Shown: positions 32,500 through 41,505, numbered from the stretch's first letter. The stretch is 64,000 bases of DNA from Micromonospora sp. CCTCC AA 2012012 (GCF_040499845.1 NZ_CP159342.1:1116001-1180000); one strand, 5' to 3'. Numbers and translations are program-made. The notes: generated from the letters alone by a model not told the origin.

Positions 32500-35052
32500 G
32501 TGTCACGAGGAGAGCTTCGGATCTACCTGGGGGCCGCCCCCGGCGTCGGCAAGACCTACGCCATGCTGGAGGAGGCCCAACGCCGTGCGGAACGCGGCAC
32601 CGACGTGGTGATCGGCTTCGTCGAGACCCACGGCCGCAAGCACACCGCCGCCATGATCGGTGACCTGGAGCAGGTGCCGCGCCGCGCGCTGACCTACCGG
32701 GGCGTCGAATTCACCGAGATGGACCTCGACGCCGTCCTCGCGCGCCGACCCGACGTCGCCGTGGTCGACGAGCTGGCGCACACCAACGTCCCCGGCTCCC
32801 GGCACGAGAAGCGCTGGCAGGACGTCCAGGACCTGCTGGACGCCGGGATCAGCGTGCTGACCACGGTCAACGTCCAGCACCTGGAGTCGCTCAACGACGT
32901 GGTCACCCAGATCACCGGCACCACCCAGCGGGAGACCCTGCCGGACCAGGTGGTCCGCGCCGCCGGGCAGGTCGAGCTGGTCGACATGACCCCGGAGGCG
33001 CTGCGCCGCCGGATGGCGCACGGCAACATCTACCGGCCCGACAAGATCGACGCCGCGCTGGGCAACTACTTCCGGGTCGGCAACCTCACCGCCCTGCGTG
33101 AGCTGGCCCTGCTCTGGCTGGCCGACAAGGTCGACGAGCAGCTCGACCGCTACCGGGCCCAGCAGGGCATCTCCGCCACCTGGGAGGCCCGGGAACGGGT
33201 GGTCGTCGCGCTCACCGGCGGTCCCGAGGGTGACACCCTGATCCGCCGGGCGGCCCGGATCGCCGCCCGCGGCAAGGGCGCCGACCTGCTCGCCGTACAC
33301 GTGGCCCGCAGCGACGGGCTGGCCGGCGCCGACCCGGCCCAGCTCGCCCGGCAGCGGGTGCTGGTGGAGAGCCTCGGCGGGACGTACCACCAGGTGCTGG
33401 GCACCGACGTGCCGCGAGCACTGTTGGACTTCGCCAAGGGGGTCAACGCCACCCAGCTCGTGCTCGGCGCGAGCCGGCGGGGACGCCTCGCCCAGGTGTT
33501 CTCCCGCGGGGTCGGGGTGACCACCACCGCCCGCTCCGGCACGATCGACGTGCACCTGGTGACCCATCCGCAGGCGGGTCGGGGCCGGCGCGCGAGCGGG
33601 GTCCCGGCGGCACTGTCGCGCCGCCGCCGGCTGCTCGGCTTCGCGCTGGCCGGGCTGGGGATGCCGCTGCTCACGCTGCTGTTGTGGGCACTGCCGGATC
33701 TCACCCTGACCAACGACATCCTGCTGTTCCTCGCGGGAGTCGTCGGGGTGGCGCTGGTCGGCGGGCTGTGGCCGGCGCTGGTCGCCGCGCTCGGCGCCTC
33801 CCTGCTGCTGAACTGGTTCTTCACCCCGCCCTACTACACGCTGACCATCGCCGAGGCGGACAACCTGCTCGCCCTGGGCGTCTTCGTCGGCGTCGCGGTC
33901 GCGGTGAGCTGGGTGGTCGACGTGGCGGCGAGACGGACCAGAGAGGCGGCGCGCGCGTCCGCCGACGCGCAGACGCTGGCCACCGTCGCCGGCGGCGTGC
34001 TGCGCGGGCAACGTCCGCTGCCCGCGCTGCTGGACCGGCTGCGGGAGACCTTCGCGCTGCGCGCGGTCAGCGTCCTGGAACTGGCCGCGGACGCCGAGGG
34101 GCGACCCGGCCGGGCTCGCGAGGAGGGCGCCTGGCGGGTCGTGGCCAGTGTGGGAGAGGCGCCGGCGTGCAGCCCCAGCGCGGGAGAGACGGCGGTACCG
34201 GTCGACGACCGGCTCACCGTCGTGCTCGCCGGCCGCCGGCTCGAAGCCGCCGACCGGCGGGTGGTCGAGGCGTTCGCCGCGCAGGCCGCCGTCGCGCTGC
34301 GCCAGGAACGCCTCGCCGAGGAAGCGGCCACCGCCCGTCCGCTGGCCGCCGCAGACCGGATGCGCACCGCACTGCTCGCCGCGGTCAGCCACGACCTGCG
34401 TACGCCGCTGGCCTCCGCGAAGGCGGCGGTGAGCAGCCTGCGCAGCCACGACGTCGAGTTCGACGCCGACGACCGGGAGGAGCTGCTCGCCACCGCCGAC
34501 GAGTCCCTGGACCAGCTGCACCGGCTGGTGGCGAACCTGCTCGACATGAGCCGGCTGCAGGCCGGCGCGCTCGGGGTCTCCGCCACCGCGATCGGGCTGG
34601 AGGACGCCGTACCACGGGCGCTGGACGAGCTGGGCCCGATGGCGGCCGAGGTCACCACCGACATCCCGGCCGACCTGCCGGCCGCCGCCGCCGACCCGGG
34701 GCTGCTGGAGCGGGTGCTGGTCAACATCGTGGCCAACGCGCTGCGGCACAGCCCGCCCGGCCAGCCGCCCACCATCACCGCGAGCGCCCACGCCGGGCAG
34801 GTCGAGCTGCGGATCATCGACACCGGGCCGGGCATCCCGGAGGACCAGTGGGAACATGTCTTCCTGCCGTTCCAACGCCTCGGTGACCGGGACAACCAGA
34901 CCGGCGTCGGACTCGGCCTCGCCCTGTCCCGCGGCCTCGCCGAGGCCATGGGTGGCAGCATCACCCCCGAGACCACCCCGGGCGGCGGGCTGACCATGGT
35001 GCTGCGGCTGCCCGCCACCGCGCAGACGACATCAGAAGGGCCGCCGGAATGA
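32500..35052 (+). CDS. kdpD: KdpD, potassium-responsive sensor kinase
   Basis: An 850-residue membrane histidine kinase. Domains: N-terminal KdpD domain (residues 1-210) with Walker A LGAAPGVGKTYAMLEEAQRR; universal-stress-protein domain (about 225-350, VVVALTGGPEGDTLIRRAAR); four membrane helices with the DUF4118 region (about 375-470); a GAF-like section; HisKA with the phospho-acceptor His in VSHDLRTPLASAKAAVS (about 630); and an ATPase domain with IVANALRHSPPGQ, DTGPGIPE and GVGLGLALSRGLAE. It senses K+ limitation and phosphorylates KdpE. The start is GTG 32500 with AGAGAGG upstream. Its stop overlaps the kdpE start (ATGA). Confidence 0.96.
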   Translation: MSRGELRIYLGAAPGVGKTYAMLEEAQRRAERGTDVVIGFVETHGRKHTAAMIGDLEQVPRRALTYRGVEFTEMDLDAVLARRPDVAVVDELAHTNVPGSRHEKRWQDVQDLLDAGISVLTTVNVQHLESLNDVVTQITGTTQRETLPDQVVRAAGQVELVDMTPEALRRRMAHGNIYRPDKIDAALGNYFRVGNLTALRELALLWLADKVDEQLDRYRAQQGISATWEARERVVVALTGGPEGDTLIRRAARIAARGKGADLLAVHVARSDGLAGADPAQLARQRVLVESLGGTYHQVLGTDVPRALLDFAKGVNATQLVLGASRRGRLAQVFSRGVGVTTTARSGTIDVHLVTHPQAGRGRRASGVPAALSRRRRLLGFALAGLGMPLLTLLLWALPDLTLTNDILLFLAGVVGVALVGGLWPALVAALGASLLLNWFFTPPYYTLTIAEADNLLALGVFVGVAVAVSWVVDVAARRTREAARASADAQTLATVAGGVLRGQRPLPALLDRLRETFALRAVSVLELAADAEGRPGRAREEGAWRVVASVGEAPACSPSAGETAVPVDDRLTVVLAGRRLEAADRRVVEAFAAQAAVALRQERLAEEAATARPLAAADRMRTALLAAVSHDLRTPLASAKAAVSSLRSHDVEFDADDREELLATADESLDQLHRLVANLLDMSRLQAGALGVSATAIGLEDAVPRALDELGPMAAEVTTDIPADLPAAAADPGLLERVLVNIVANALRHSPPGQPPTITASAHAGQVELRIIDTGPGIPEDQWEHVFLPFQRLGDRDNQTGVGLGLALSRGLAEAMGGSITPETTPGGGLTMVLRLPATAQTTSEGPPE

Positions 35053-35747
35053 CCCGAATCCTCGTCGTCGACGACGAACCGCAGATCCTGCGTGCCCTGC
35101 GGATCAACCTGCGCGCCCGCGGCTACGACGTCGAGGTCGCCGACACCGGCGCCACCGCCCTCAAGGCCGCCGCCGGCCATCCCCCGGACCTGGTGGTGCT
35201 CGACCTGGGACTACCCGACATCGACGGCATCGACGTCATTCGAGGGCTGCGCGGGTGGACCGCCGTGCCGATCATCGTGCTCTCCGGTCGGGCCGGCAGC
35301 GAGGACAAGGTCTCCGCCCTCGACGCCGGCGCCGACGACTACATCACCAAACCCTTCGGCGTCGACGAACTCCTCGCCCGCATCCGCGCGGTCACCCGCC
35401 GCCTCACCGTGACACCGGGCGACACTCTGGGGCCCGCCACGACGGCCGCCGCCCGAGTCGGCCGGCACACCGTCAACCTCGCCGACCGCACCGTCACCCG
35501 GGACGACGGCACCGAGGTGCGGCTCACCCCCACCCAGTGGGCCATGCTCGACAAGCTGCTCCGCCACCCCGGCAAGCTGATCAGCCAGCGCCAGTTGCTC
35601 CACGACGTGTGGGGCCCGGAATACCAGCAGGAGACCAACTACCTCCGCCAGTACATGGCGCAGCTGCGCCGCAAGCTCGAAGACGACCCCGCCCGCCCCC
35701 GGCACCTCATCACCGAACCGGGCATGGGCTACCGCTACCGACCGTGA
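35049..35747 (+). CDS. kdpE: KdpE, response regulator of kdp
   Basis: A 232-residue OmpR/PhoB-type response regulator. The receiver domain has the acidic pair in ILVVDDEPQI, the phospho-acceptor Asp in LVVLDLGLPDIDG, the Thr/Ser position in VLSGRAGSEDKVSAL and Lys in DYITKPFG. The C-terminal winged helix has LTPTQWAMLDKLLRHPGKLI, QETNYLRQYMAQLRRKLE and the ending EPGMGYRYRP. When phosphorylated by KdpD it activates kdpFABC. It overlaps kdpD by four bases and is followed by a long hairpin at 35849-35900. Confidence 0.96.
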   Translation: MTRILVVDDEPQILRALRINLRARGYDVEVADTGATALKAAAGHPPDLVVLDLGLPDIDGIDVIRGLRGWTAVPIIVLSGRAGSEDKVSALDAGADDYITKPFGVDELLARIRAVTRRLTVTPGDTLGPATTAAARVGRHTVNLADRTVTRDDGTEVRLTPTQWAMLDKLLRHPGKLISQRQLLHDVWGPEYQQETNYLRQYMAQLRRKLEDDPARPRHLITEPGMGYRYRP

Positions 35748-35848
35748 TCTCCGTAGCGGCACGACCCCGCAGCCCGGCGGACCTTGACGGGCGAGAGCGT
35801 ACGGGTCCCTGGCCGCGCAGCCCGGGCAGGAACGGTCACCTCCTGGCA

Positions 35849-35900
35849 CGCTCGCGGCAGCGGCGCCCGCGGAGAACCGGGGGCGCCGCTGCCGCGAGCG
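35849..35900. terminator. 20-bp-stem bidirectional terminator
   Basis: CGCTCGCGGCAGCGGCGCCC at 35849-35868 is exactly inverted at 35881-35900, with a 12-base loop. It lies between the convergent kdpE and sulfatase genes, 101 and 70 bases from their stops, and probably terminates both. There is no T-tract on either side. Confidence 0.8.
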
Positions 35901-35970
35901 GTCGGAGCTGCGCGGACGGGAACGCGGGGGCATCCTCCGCCGGCCGGATGGTGAGAGCGTGGAGTGCTGG

Positions 35971-37545
35971 CTACTGCGGAGGGCTCTGCTCCGCGTCGCG
36001 CAGCGCCTGGCCGGAAGCGTTCTTCAGGGCGGCGACCCAGGCGTCGAGCCGTTGCCTGAGCGTCGCGCTGGCACTGCCGTAGGCGTTGTCGAGCTGGTCG
36101 GGGTCCGTGGACAGGTCGTACAGCTCGTGCTCGCCGGTGTCGTAGGCGACGTAGTTCAACGCGCCGGTGGTGCCGAGGGTGTTGGGTTTGGCCCTGAGTC
36201 CGACGTAGACCGGTGAGCCGCCGGCGGCCAGCGCCTGGGTGTCACCGGGGTCCTGAGGCTCCAACACGTTGCTGGTGGAGTTCGTGTTCAGGGTGCTCGG
36301 TCCGGCGTGCTCGTTGAGGAAGGCCAGCCGCCATGGCGACGGCGTGAGCCCACGGAGGAAGGGCACGAGCGACCGGCCGTCGACGAAGGCGGGTGGCGTC
36401 AGCCCGGCCAACTCGGCGAAGGTCGGCGCGAGGTCGACGTTGAGCGTGAAGGCGTTGACGACCGCCCCGGCGGGCACGCCCGGGCCGCGGATGACGAGCG
36501 GGACGTTGAGGTCTTCCTCGTATGCCGTGTTCTTGCCGGAGTTCAGCCGGTGCTGCCCCTGGTGGAATCCGTTGTCCGAGGTGAAGACGATGTAGGTGTT
36601 GTTCAGCACGCCCTGCGCCCGCAGCGTGTCGATCGTGCTCTGGACGAGGTCGGTGACTGACCGCAGTGATTCCCTGCGCTTCTCGTACAGGGCGTCGATG
36701 TTGTCGATCTGGGCCTGGGTGAGCTTGGCCTTGTTACGGATCCAGGCCGGCTTGTCGCTCACGTCGTCCTCGTTGAACGCCGGGGTGCGCGGAGCCTTGG
36801 CGCCCGGGTAGATGCCGTCGTAGCGGGGCGGCGGGGTCGCCGGACCGTGGGGGACGTAGGGCGTGACGTAGGTGAAGAAGGGCTTGTTCGGGTAGGTGGT
36901 GGTGGTGTTCCTGATGAACGTGGTCAGCTTGCGTGAGACCACGTCGACGCCGTAGTCCGACGGGCCGCTGCCGTAGTGAACGGTCGTGCCGTCGTCGTTG
37001 ACGTCGTAGTTGTATTCGGAGTAGGGGCTTCCGCCGTTGGGGCTGAACCACCGGTCCCACCCCGGTGGGATGTACGTGCTGCTGGGCGCCCCGTTGGGAT
37101 AGCCGTTCAGGTATTTGCCGAAGAAGCCGGTCCGGTAGCCGGCACCCTGGAGCCACGTCGCGATGGTGGAGTTCTCCAGCCCTCGCCGGTACACGCTCTG
37201 GAACCCGCCACCGGTTGCCGCATCGTTGGTGAAGATTCCGGTGTTGTGCGCGAACTGGCCGCGTAGCGTCGACGTCCGGGATGGGCAGCACAGCGAGAGC
37301 TCGACGAACTGCTTGTGGAATGTGGTCCCCTGGCTGGTCAGGAGCGCCTGAAGCCCGGCGTCCCTGGCGAAGACCTCCTCGTTGAGATCATCCGTGAGGA
37401 TGAGCACGATGTTGGGTTGCGTCGTCGCCGCCAGGGCCGGTGAGCTGCCCTCGAGTCTCAGTCCCACGTAGGCTGCGCTCGTCGTCAGGACGAGCAGGGC
37501 CAACGACAGGGCCAGTCGGCGGCGGTGTGCCGAGTGCGGTGTCAT
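35971..37545 (-). CDS. Secreted Cys-type sulfatase
   Basis: A 524-residue exported sulfatase of the alkaline-phosphatase superfamily, releasing sulfate from an organic sulfate ester. It has a signal peptide or N-terminal anchor (RRLALSLALLVLTTSAAYVG), metal-binding IVLILTDDLNEEVF, and the formylglycine-forming motif C-x-P-S-R in LSLCCPSRTSTLRGQF (Cys about 86). Further motifs are TGFFGKYLNGYP, YVPHGPATPPPRYDG and VFTSDNGFHQGQHRLNSGK. Activity needs a formylglycine-generating enzyme, which is not in the window. ATG 37545 has GGAGAGG eight bases upstream. A Cys-containing leader peptide of the type found before sulfur-metabolism genes lies about 210 bases upstream on the same strand, which suggests control by sulfur supply. 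Confidence 0.92.
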   Translation of the reverse strand: MTPHSAHRRRLALSLALLVLTTSAAYVGLRLEGSSPALAATTQPNIVLILTDDLNEEVFARDAGLQALLTSQGTTFHKQFVELSLCCPSRTSTLRGQFAHNTGIFTNDAATGGGFQSVYRRGLENSTIATWLQGAGYRTGFFGKYLNGYPNGAPSSTYIPPGWDRWFSPNGGSPYSEYNYDVNDDGTTVHYGSGPSDYGVDVVSRKLTTFIRNTTTTYPNKPFFTYVTPYVPHGPATPPPRYDGIYPGAKAPRTPAFNEDDVSDKPAWIRNKAKLTQAQIDNIDALYEKRRESLRSVTDLVQSTIDTLRAQGVLNNTYIVFTSDNGFHQGQHRLNSGKNTAYEEDLNVPLVIRGPGVPAGAVVNAFTLNVDLAPTFAELAGLTPPAFVDGRSLVPFLRGLTPSPWRLAFLNEHAGPSTLNTNSTSNVLEPQDPGDTQALAAGGSPVYVGLRAKPNTLGTTGALNYVAYDTGEHELYDLSTDPDQLDNAYGSASATLRQRLDAWVAALKNASGQALRDAEQSPPQ

Positions 37546-37754
37546 ACCTGCGCCTCTCCGTGTGGGTCTTCCGATCCGTTGCTGCGTCCCCTCGCGGTCG
37601 CCTGCCGGCGCATCACCTCCCTCGTCGGTGGCAGGCGGGCAGAACCGCGCCGCGCGGGGCGGTGTGCCGCGCGCAGCAGGAGAGGGGACGTCATCCCGGT
37701 CGCGCGCTGACCGCACGGCGGCGGACAACGCGGGCCGGTGACAGGGGGAGCGGG

Positions 37755-37862
37755 TCAGTGGGTGCGTGCCGAGCAACAGAGAGCGCTGCTCACCCGCGCC
37801 AGGTCGACGTGCCGCCGCGCGGTGGCGTGGATCTGGTGTCCACGGCGGGCGTTCATCGTCAT
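37755..37862 (-). CDS. Cys-containing leader peptide before the sulfatase
   Basis: A 35-codon ORF encoding ...ATARRHVDLARVSSALCCSA.... The RRHVDL-x-RV-x-SALC pattern is that of the actinobacterial putative leader peptides found upstream of sulfate-uptake and cysteine genes. In mycobacteria, Cys codons in similar upstream ORFs make translation sense cysteine supply. Two adjacent Cys codons lie near the end here. It starts at ATG 37862 or 37856. It is 209 bases upstream of the sulfatase start, on the same strand. Regulation of the sulfatase is inference. Confidence 0.7.
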   Translation of the reverse strand: MTMNARRGHQIHATARRHVDLARVSSALCCSARTH

Positions 37863-38172
37863 GTCTCTATCGAACCCCAGGCATTCCCTACTGGTCAAAT
37901 AGGAATTCAGTTGGTGGGACTGTCGTGGCCGGACCCGGGCCGGCCGTCAGGGCACCAGGGCGCGCGGCGCCAGGTCGATGAGGCCGGTGAGGGCCGGCAC
38001 CAGGAGAGCCGGTGTGGTCCCTCCTGCCGCTGTCGCGCGCGGAACCCCGCCGCGATCCGGCCCTGATCCGCCTCTCGGCGCTGCCCGGTCGATCGCGCGA
38101 GTCTGACAACCATTCCGTCCCCGACGGCGTATTTGCTGGTACGGGATCCTTCAGCCGAGCGGGGGCAGCCAC
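37863..38172. other. Divergent intergenic region
   Basis: About 310 bases between the leader peptide (leftward) and the SigE-family sigma gene (rightward). It must hold both promoters. A locally AT-rich stretch at 37888-37913 is the most likely core for the leftward one. No palindrome strong enough to call an operator was found. Confidence 0.4.
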
Positions 38173-38697
38173 GTGGATTCAGGACCGGACGAGTTCGAGT
38201 CGTTCGTGCGGGCGCGAACGCCTGCACTGCTGCGTTCGGCCTATCTGTTGACCGGGGACCAGCACCTCGCGGAGGACCTGGTGCAGAGCGCGCTGGTGCG
38301 TACGCATCGCGCCTGGCGGCGCGTGCACGAACTCGGCAACGCCGAGGCGTACACCCGTAAGGCGATGTACCACCTGCAGATCTCCCGGTGGCGGCGACGC
38401 CGCCCGGCCGAGTCGTTCACCGGTGCCACCCCGCAACGGTCCGAGCGGGCGGAGCCCGACCACGCCGAGTTGACCGCGCTGCGACTCTCCCTGCGGCTGG
38501 CTCTGGCGCGGCTACCGGTCAAACAGCGTGCCGTCGTGGTGCTGCGGTTCTTCGAGGACCTCTCCGAGGCGCAGGCGGCCGAGATGTTGGGGGTGACCGT
38601 CGGGACGGTCAAGAGCCAGACCGCCCGGGCCCTGGCCCGACTGCGCGCTGTCGCACCCGAGCTCAATGACGCGTCCGCGACGGGAGGCCTCCGATGA
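38173..38697 (+). CDS. SigE-family (ECF) sigma factor
   Basis: A 174-residue RNA polymerase sigma factor of the actinobacterial SigE family. Region 2 is seen as FVRARTPALLRSAYLLTGDQ and HLAEDLVQSALVRTHRAWRR. Region 4 is KQRAVVVLRFFEDLSEAQAA followed by EMLGVTVGTVKSQTARALAR. The length and the lack of region 3 fit ECF factors. It starts at GTG 38173. Its stop overlaps the next gene by four bases (ATGA), a pairing typical of a sigma factor and its membrane partner. Its target promoters are unknown. Confidence 0.9.
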   Translation: MDSGPDEFESFVRARTPALLRSAYLLTGDQHLAEDLVQSALVRTHRAWRRVHELGNAEAYTRKAMYHLQISRWRRRRPAESFTGATPQRSERAEPDHAELTALRLSLRLALARLPVKQRAVVVLRFFEDLSEAQAAEMLGVTVGTVKSQTARALARLRAVAPELNDASATGGLR

Positions 38698-39857
38698 ACG
38701 ACCTCGATGAGCTGCGTACTGGTCTGGCACACATCGCCGAGGAGGTCGCGCCGGTTGACCTGCACGCTCGGGTGCTGGCGTCGTCGCGCCGGGTGGCCCG
38801 GCGGCGGGCCGTCGCCGGCGTGGCCACCGCGTGCGCCGCGGCGGTTGTCGCCTCGGCCGTGGTGATCGACATGAACCGGGTCGCCCCGTCACCGCCGGGT
38901 CCGCCCACGACGTCGGTCGCGCCGCAGCCCACCACCCTTCCCTCGTACGTGGAGACGCCGACGCCGGGCTCCGGTCCGTTCGCGAACGCCACCGTCACCG
39001 TGCCGACCTGGGGCCCCGCCGACACCACCTGCGTCACCGGCCGGGTGCGGATCGTCGACGGGCAGTACTACCGGGGGGCGGGGACGCGGCCGGTGAACGT
39101 GCTGTCGTGGGTCACGGCGGACGTGGACGGCGACGGCAGGGACGACTACGTGGCGCACCTGAAGTGCGGTGAGGGCACGGAGTCGCCGGCCGAGCAGGTG
39201 GTCGCCTTCCGGCGGTCGGGTGGGCAGTTGCTGCCGCTGGGCCGGGTGGTCGGGACGCAGGACGGGCCGGCCATGCTGACCGCGCTCGAGGCCCGCGACG
39301 GCGGGCGGATCGCGGTGCAGGTCCTCGCCGAGGTGACCGACGGCAGCGCCCAGTTCGTACCCCACCAGTGGCGGGTGTACGGCTGGCGGGGGGCCCGGTT
39401 CCGGCAGGTGGCCGGCCCCACCTCGTTCCCCGCCGATCCGCCGGCAGCCGCGTTGTCCGTACGGTCGAGTGCCTTGACCTTCCACCGCGCGAGCGGCGGG
39501 TACGCGGGCGAGCTGACCGTCACCGTCCTCAACGGCGGCACCCTCGCCGTGCCCCGCGCCGAATTGGCGGTGTTCGTGCCGGCTCAGGTGCGGCCGGCCG
39601 GCGATGGGTGGACCGGTTGCACGGAGGCCGCCGACGCCGAGGCGGTCGTGCTGCGATGCACGGTGGGGGACCTCGGGGCGGGGGAGACCCGGCAGCTCCA
39701 CCTCGGGTTCGTCGCGTCGGCGATCCAGGGCCGCCCCGACGGGGCGGTCGGCCCGGACAACCACGACCACTACCTCACGCTCGACCAGCGTCCGCCCTAC
39801 GTCCTGGAGAAGCCCAGGGACGCGGTGGAGGCGTCCTTCGCTGTGGTCGTGCCGTGA
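38694..39857 (+). CDS. Membrane protein coupled to the sigma factor
   Basis: A 387-residue single-pass protein. A short cytoplasmic part (residues 1-45, LDELRTGLAHIAEEVAPVDL then HARVLASSRRVARRRA) precedes one membrane helix (VAGVATACAAAVVASAVVID). A Pro/Thr-rich linker and a long extracellular part follow. The latter has a calcium-type repeat (VTADVDGDGRDDYVAHLKC) and a C-terminal immunoglobulin-like domain (GELTVTVLNGGTLAVPRAEL). Its position and ATGA overlap with the SigE-family gene suggest an anti-sigma or signal-relay role. No classical zinc anti-sigma motif (H-x3-C-x2-C) is seen, so the mechanism is open. Confidence 0.75.
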   Translation: MNDLDELRTGLAHIAEEVAPVDLHARVLASSRRVARRRAVAGVATACAAAVVASAVVIDMNRVAPSPPGPPTTSVAPQPTTLPSYVETPTPGSGPFANATVTVPTWGPADTTCVTGRVRIVDGQYYRGAGTRPVNVLSWVTADVDGDGRDDYVAHLKCGEGTESPAEQVVAFRRSGGQLLPLGRVVGTQDGPAMLTALEARDGGRIAVQVLAEVTDGSAQFVPHQWRVYGWRGARFRQVAGPTSFPADPPAAALSVRSSALTFHRASGGYAGELTVTVLNGGTLAVPRAELAVFVPAQVRPAGDGWTGCTEAADAEAVVLRCTVGDLGAGETRQLHLGFVASAIQGRPDGAVGPDNHDHYLTLDQRPPYVLEKPRDAVEASFAVVVP

Positions 39858-39940
39858 GCGGTGCCCCGGGCGCCTGCGCCGCCGGCCCTGCTCGACGACC
39901 AGGCCGCCGCGCATGACCGCAACGTCGCGCTGGCGCGCGT

Positions 39941-39972
39941 GGTGCACCGGACGCCACGTGCGCCGGTGCACC
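39941..39972. terminator. 10-bp inverted repeat after the sigma operon
   Basis: GGTGCACCGG at 39941-39950 is exactly inverted at 39963-39972 with a 12-base loop, 84 bases past the stop of the sigma-partner gene. It could end that operon, or serve as an operator for the gene at 40046, whose likely -10 (TAGGAT, 40005-40010) lies just downstream. Confidence 0.4.
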
Positions 39973-40045
39973 CCCGTACGGTGCGTGGGGGGCGTTCAGG
40001 GCACTAGGATTGCCGCCGTCCGAGCGGCTGCTGAAACGAGGCGAG

Positions 40046-40759
40046 ATGCGTTGGCTGCGGCGGTTGCTGGGTGGCAACCCGGTCCAGCTCGATCCGGCGC
40101 GGCAGCAGGCGCTGCTGCGGGAGCTCCGACAGCGCTACGGCGCCCACGCGCAGGTCCGCTTCTCCGACCAGGTCGACGCGGCGGCCCGCCTGCTCGACGG
40201 GGACGACGGCCTGGTGGTGGCCGTCCGGATCGTGAGCGAGGCCGCCGACGAGGCGTACGCGGATCTGCGGGCACAGGCCCACGACGTGCAGCTGCGGACC
40301 GGTCGGCGACTGGTGGTGCACCGGCGCAACTACCGGCCGCTGTGGAAGGAGGCCGGCCCGGCCCTGCGGTGGCCGCTGTTCACGCTGCCGGGCGGCTTCC
40401 ACCCGTACGTGCAGGTCGCCGCCGCGGTCGTGGTGATCGGCGGCGGTGCCTCGCGGCTCGACAAGGTGACCGATCCGAAGCCGCTGGTGACCCGTCTGTT
40501 CGAGCTGCTCGACCTGACCACCGCCGGCTGGGAGTACGGCCGGGTGCGGGTCGACACCGACGCTGCCGCCCTGGTCGAGCGGCTGAACACGACCGCCGGG
40601 CGGGTCCTCGCGGCGATGGACGACCCGCCTCGGCTGCCCCCGCCGGTCCGCGAGCTGATGCGCCGCAACAACGCCCTCGACGTGCACGACCCGAGTCGTC
40701 CCCGGGTGGTCGGCACGATCAACCTCGGCGCGCGCATGCGGGAGGTCCTGCTGGCCTGA
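40046..40759 (+). CDS. Hypothetical protein
   Basis: A 237-residue soluble protein that I do not recognise. It opens with a basic stretch (MRWLRRLLGGNPVQLDPARQ), then has alpha/beta segments such as VRFSDQVDAAARLLDGDDGL, RRLVVHRRNYRPLWKEAGPA and PLFTLPGGFHPYVQVAAAVV, ending VVGTINLGARMREVLLA. There is no signal peptide, metal motif or nucleotide-binding loop. ATG 40046 is preferred; a TTG at 40010 would overlap the -10-like TAGGAT at 40005. It appears to be a single-gene unit. Confidence 0.7.
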   Translation: MRWLRRLLGGNPVQLDPARQQALLRELRQRYGAHAQVRFSDQVDAAARLLDGDDGLVVAVRIVSEAADEAYADLRAQAHDVQLRTGRRLVVHRRNYRPLWKEAGPALRWPLFTLPGGFHPYVQVAAAVVVIGGGASRLDKVTDPKPLVTRLFELLDLTTAGWEYGRVRVDTDAAALVERLNTTAGRVLAAMDDPPRLPPPVRELMRRNNALDVHDPSRPRVVGTINLGARMREVLLA

Positions 40760-41059
40760 GTCACCGTGACGGGTGGGCAGCGGAGCCCGGGGGACGAGCT
40801 GGGCATGCCGGAGGAGGACACGATCCGCGTACTGCTCACCGACGTCACGAGGAACCCGGCGGGATAGTGCGCCGCGACCGCCGACACCGGCTCAGCCGCT
40901 GAGCGGGGTGAGGAAGACGGCCGGTCGCCCCTGCGTCGCGCGTACCACCATCGTCGCCTCCCGATCAGACCGCCGCGGCGGCATCGTCACGATCGACCGG
41001 AGCGGACGCCCCGGTCATCGCACGTGCTCGACCGACCCGCAAGGGTGCCCCGGGAAGGT
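40760..41059. other. Gene-poor stretch
   Basis: No supported gene. A 33-codon ORF at 40766-40867 (ending TIRVLLTDVTRNPAG) starts at a GTG seven bases after the preceding stop and could be a small or remnant protein. It has no ribosome site of note. Nothing else was recognised. Confidence 0.35.
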
Positions 41060-41089
41060 CCGGCCGGCGCGATGAGCCGCGCCGGCCGG
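41060..41089 (-). terminator. Hairpin terminator
   Basis: CCGGCCGGCGCG (41060-41071) is exactly inverted at 41078-41089 with a six-base loop. It lies just beyond the stop at 41104 of a minus-strand open tail and probably once terminated that gene. It could also stop rightward transcription from the gene at 40046. Confidence 0.6.
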
Positions 41090-41103
41090 GCGTCCACCGG
41101 CGG

Positions 41104-41163
41104 TCAGGAACCGATGGCCTGCTTCGTGGCCAGCTCCGCGTACGCCTCGTCGAACTCCCGGCA
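41104..41163 (-). pseudogene. C-terminal tail of a lost gene
   Basis: About 20 codons ending at TGA 41104 read GCREFDEAYAELATKQAIGS, which looks like a helical protein C-terminus, and are followed immediately by the hairpin at 41060-41089. Upstream the frame runs antisense through the activator-domain fragment and loses protein character. The two fragments meet at about 41160, which looks like a deletion junction. The family is not identifiable. Confidence 0.3.
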
Positions 41164-41166
41164 CCC

Positions 41167-41505
41167 AGCGTGGTGGTGACCGACGGCGCCAGCGTGGCGC
41201 TGGACACCGGACGGGTGTGGATCGACCTGGAGACCTTCCTGCGGCAGTCCGAGCAGGGGCTGCGGTGGTTGCGCGGCGGCCGGACGGCCGAGGGGCGGGC
41301 CCTGCTCACGTCGGCGGAGAGCCTCTACGTCGGTGACTTCCTGGAGGGCGACCCGTACGAGGACTGGGCGCTGCCCACCCGGGAGCTGGCGCGCGCCAGC
41401 TACCTGCGGGTGACGCGGGCGCTGGCGGACGACGCCGCCGAGCGGCGCTACGCCTCCGCCATGCGGGCGATCGGGATCCTGCCGGACGACCGCGTACGGC
41501 CCTGA
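41167..41505 (+). pseudogene. Fragment of a BTAD-type transcriptional activator
   Basis: About 110 codons matching the bacterial transcriptional activator domain of SARP/AfsR-type regulators. It carries VWIDLETFLRQSEQGLRWLR, GRALLTSAESLYVGDFLEGD and PYEDWALPTRELARASYLRV. The DNA-binding and ATPase parts upstream are absent, and the TPR-like repeat at the end breaks off into ASAMRAIGILPDDRVRP. No start codon fits. It is a truncated regulator. Confidence 0.55.
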
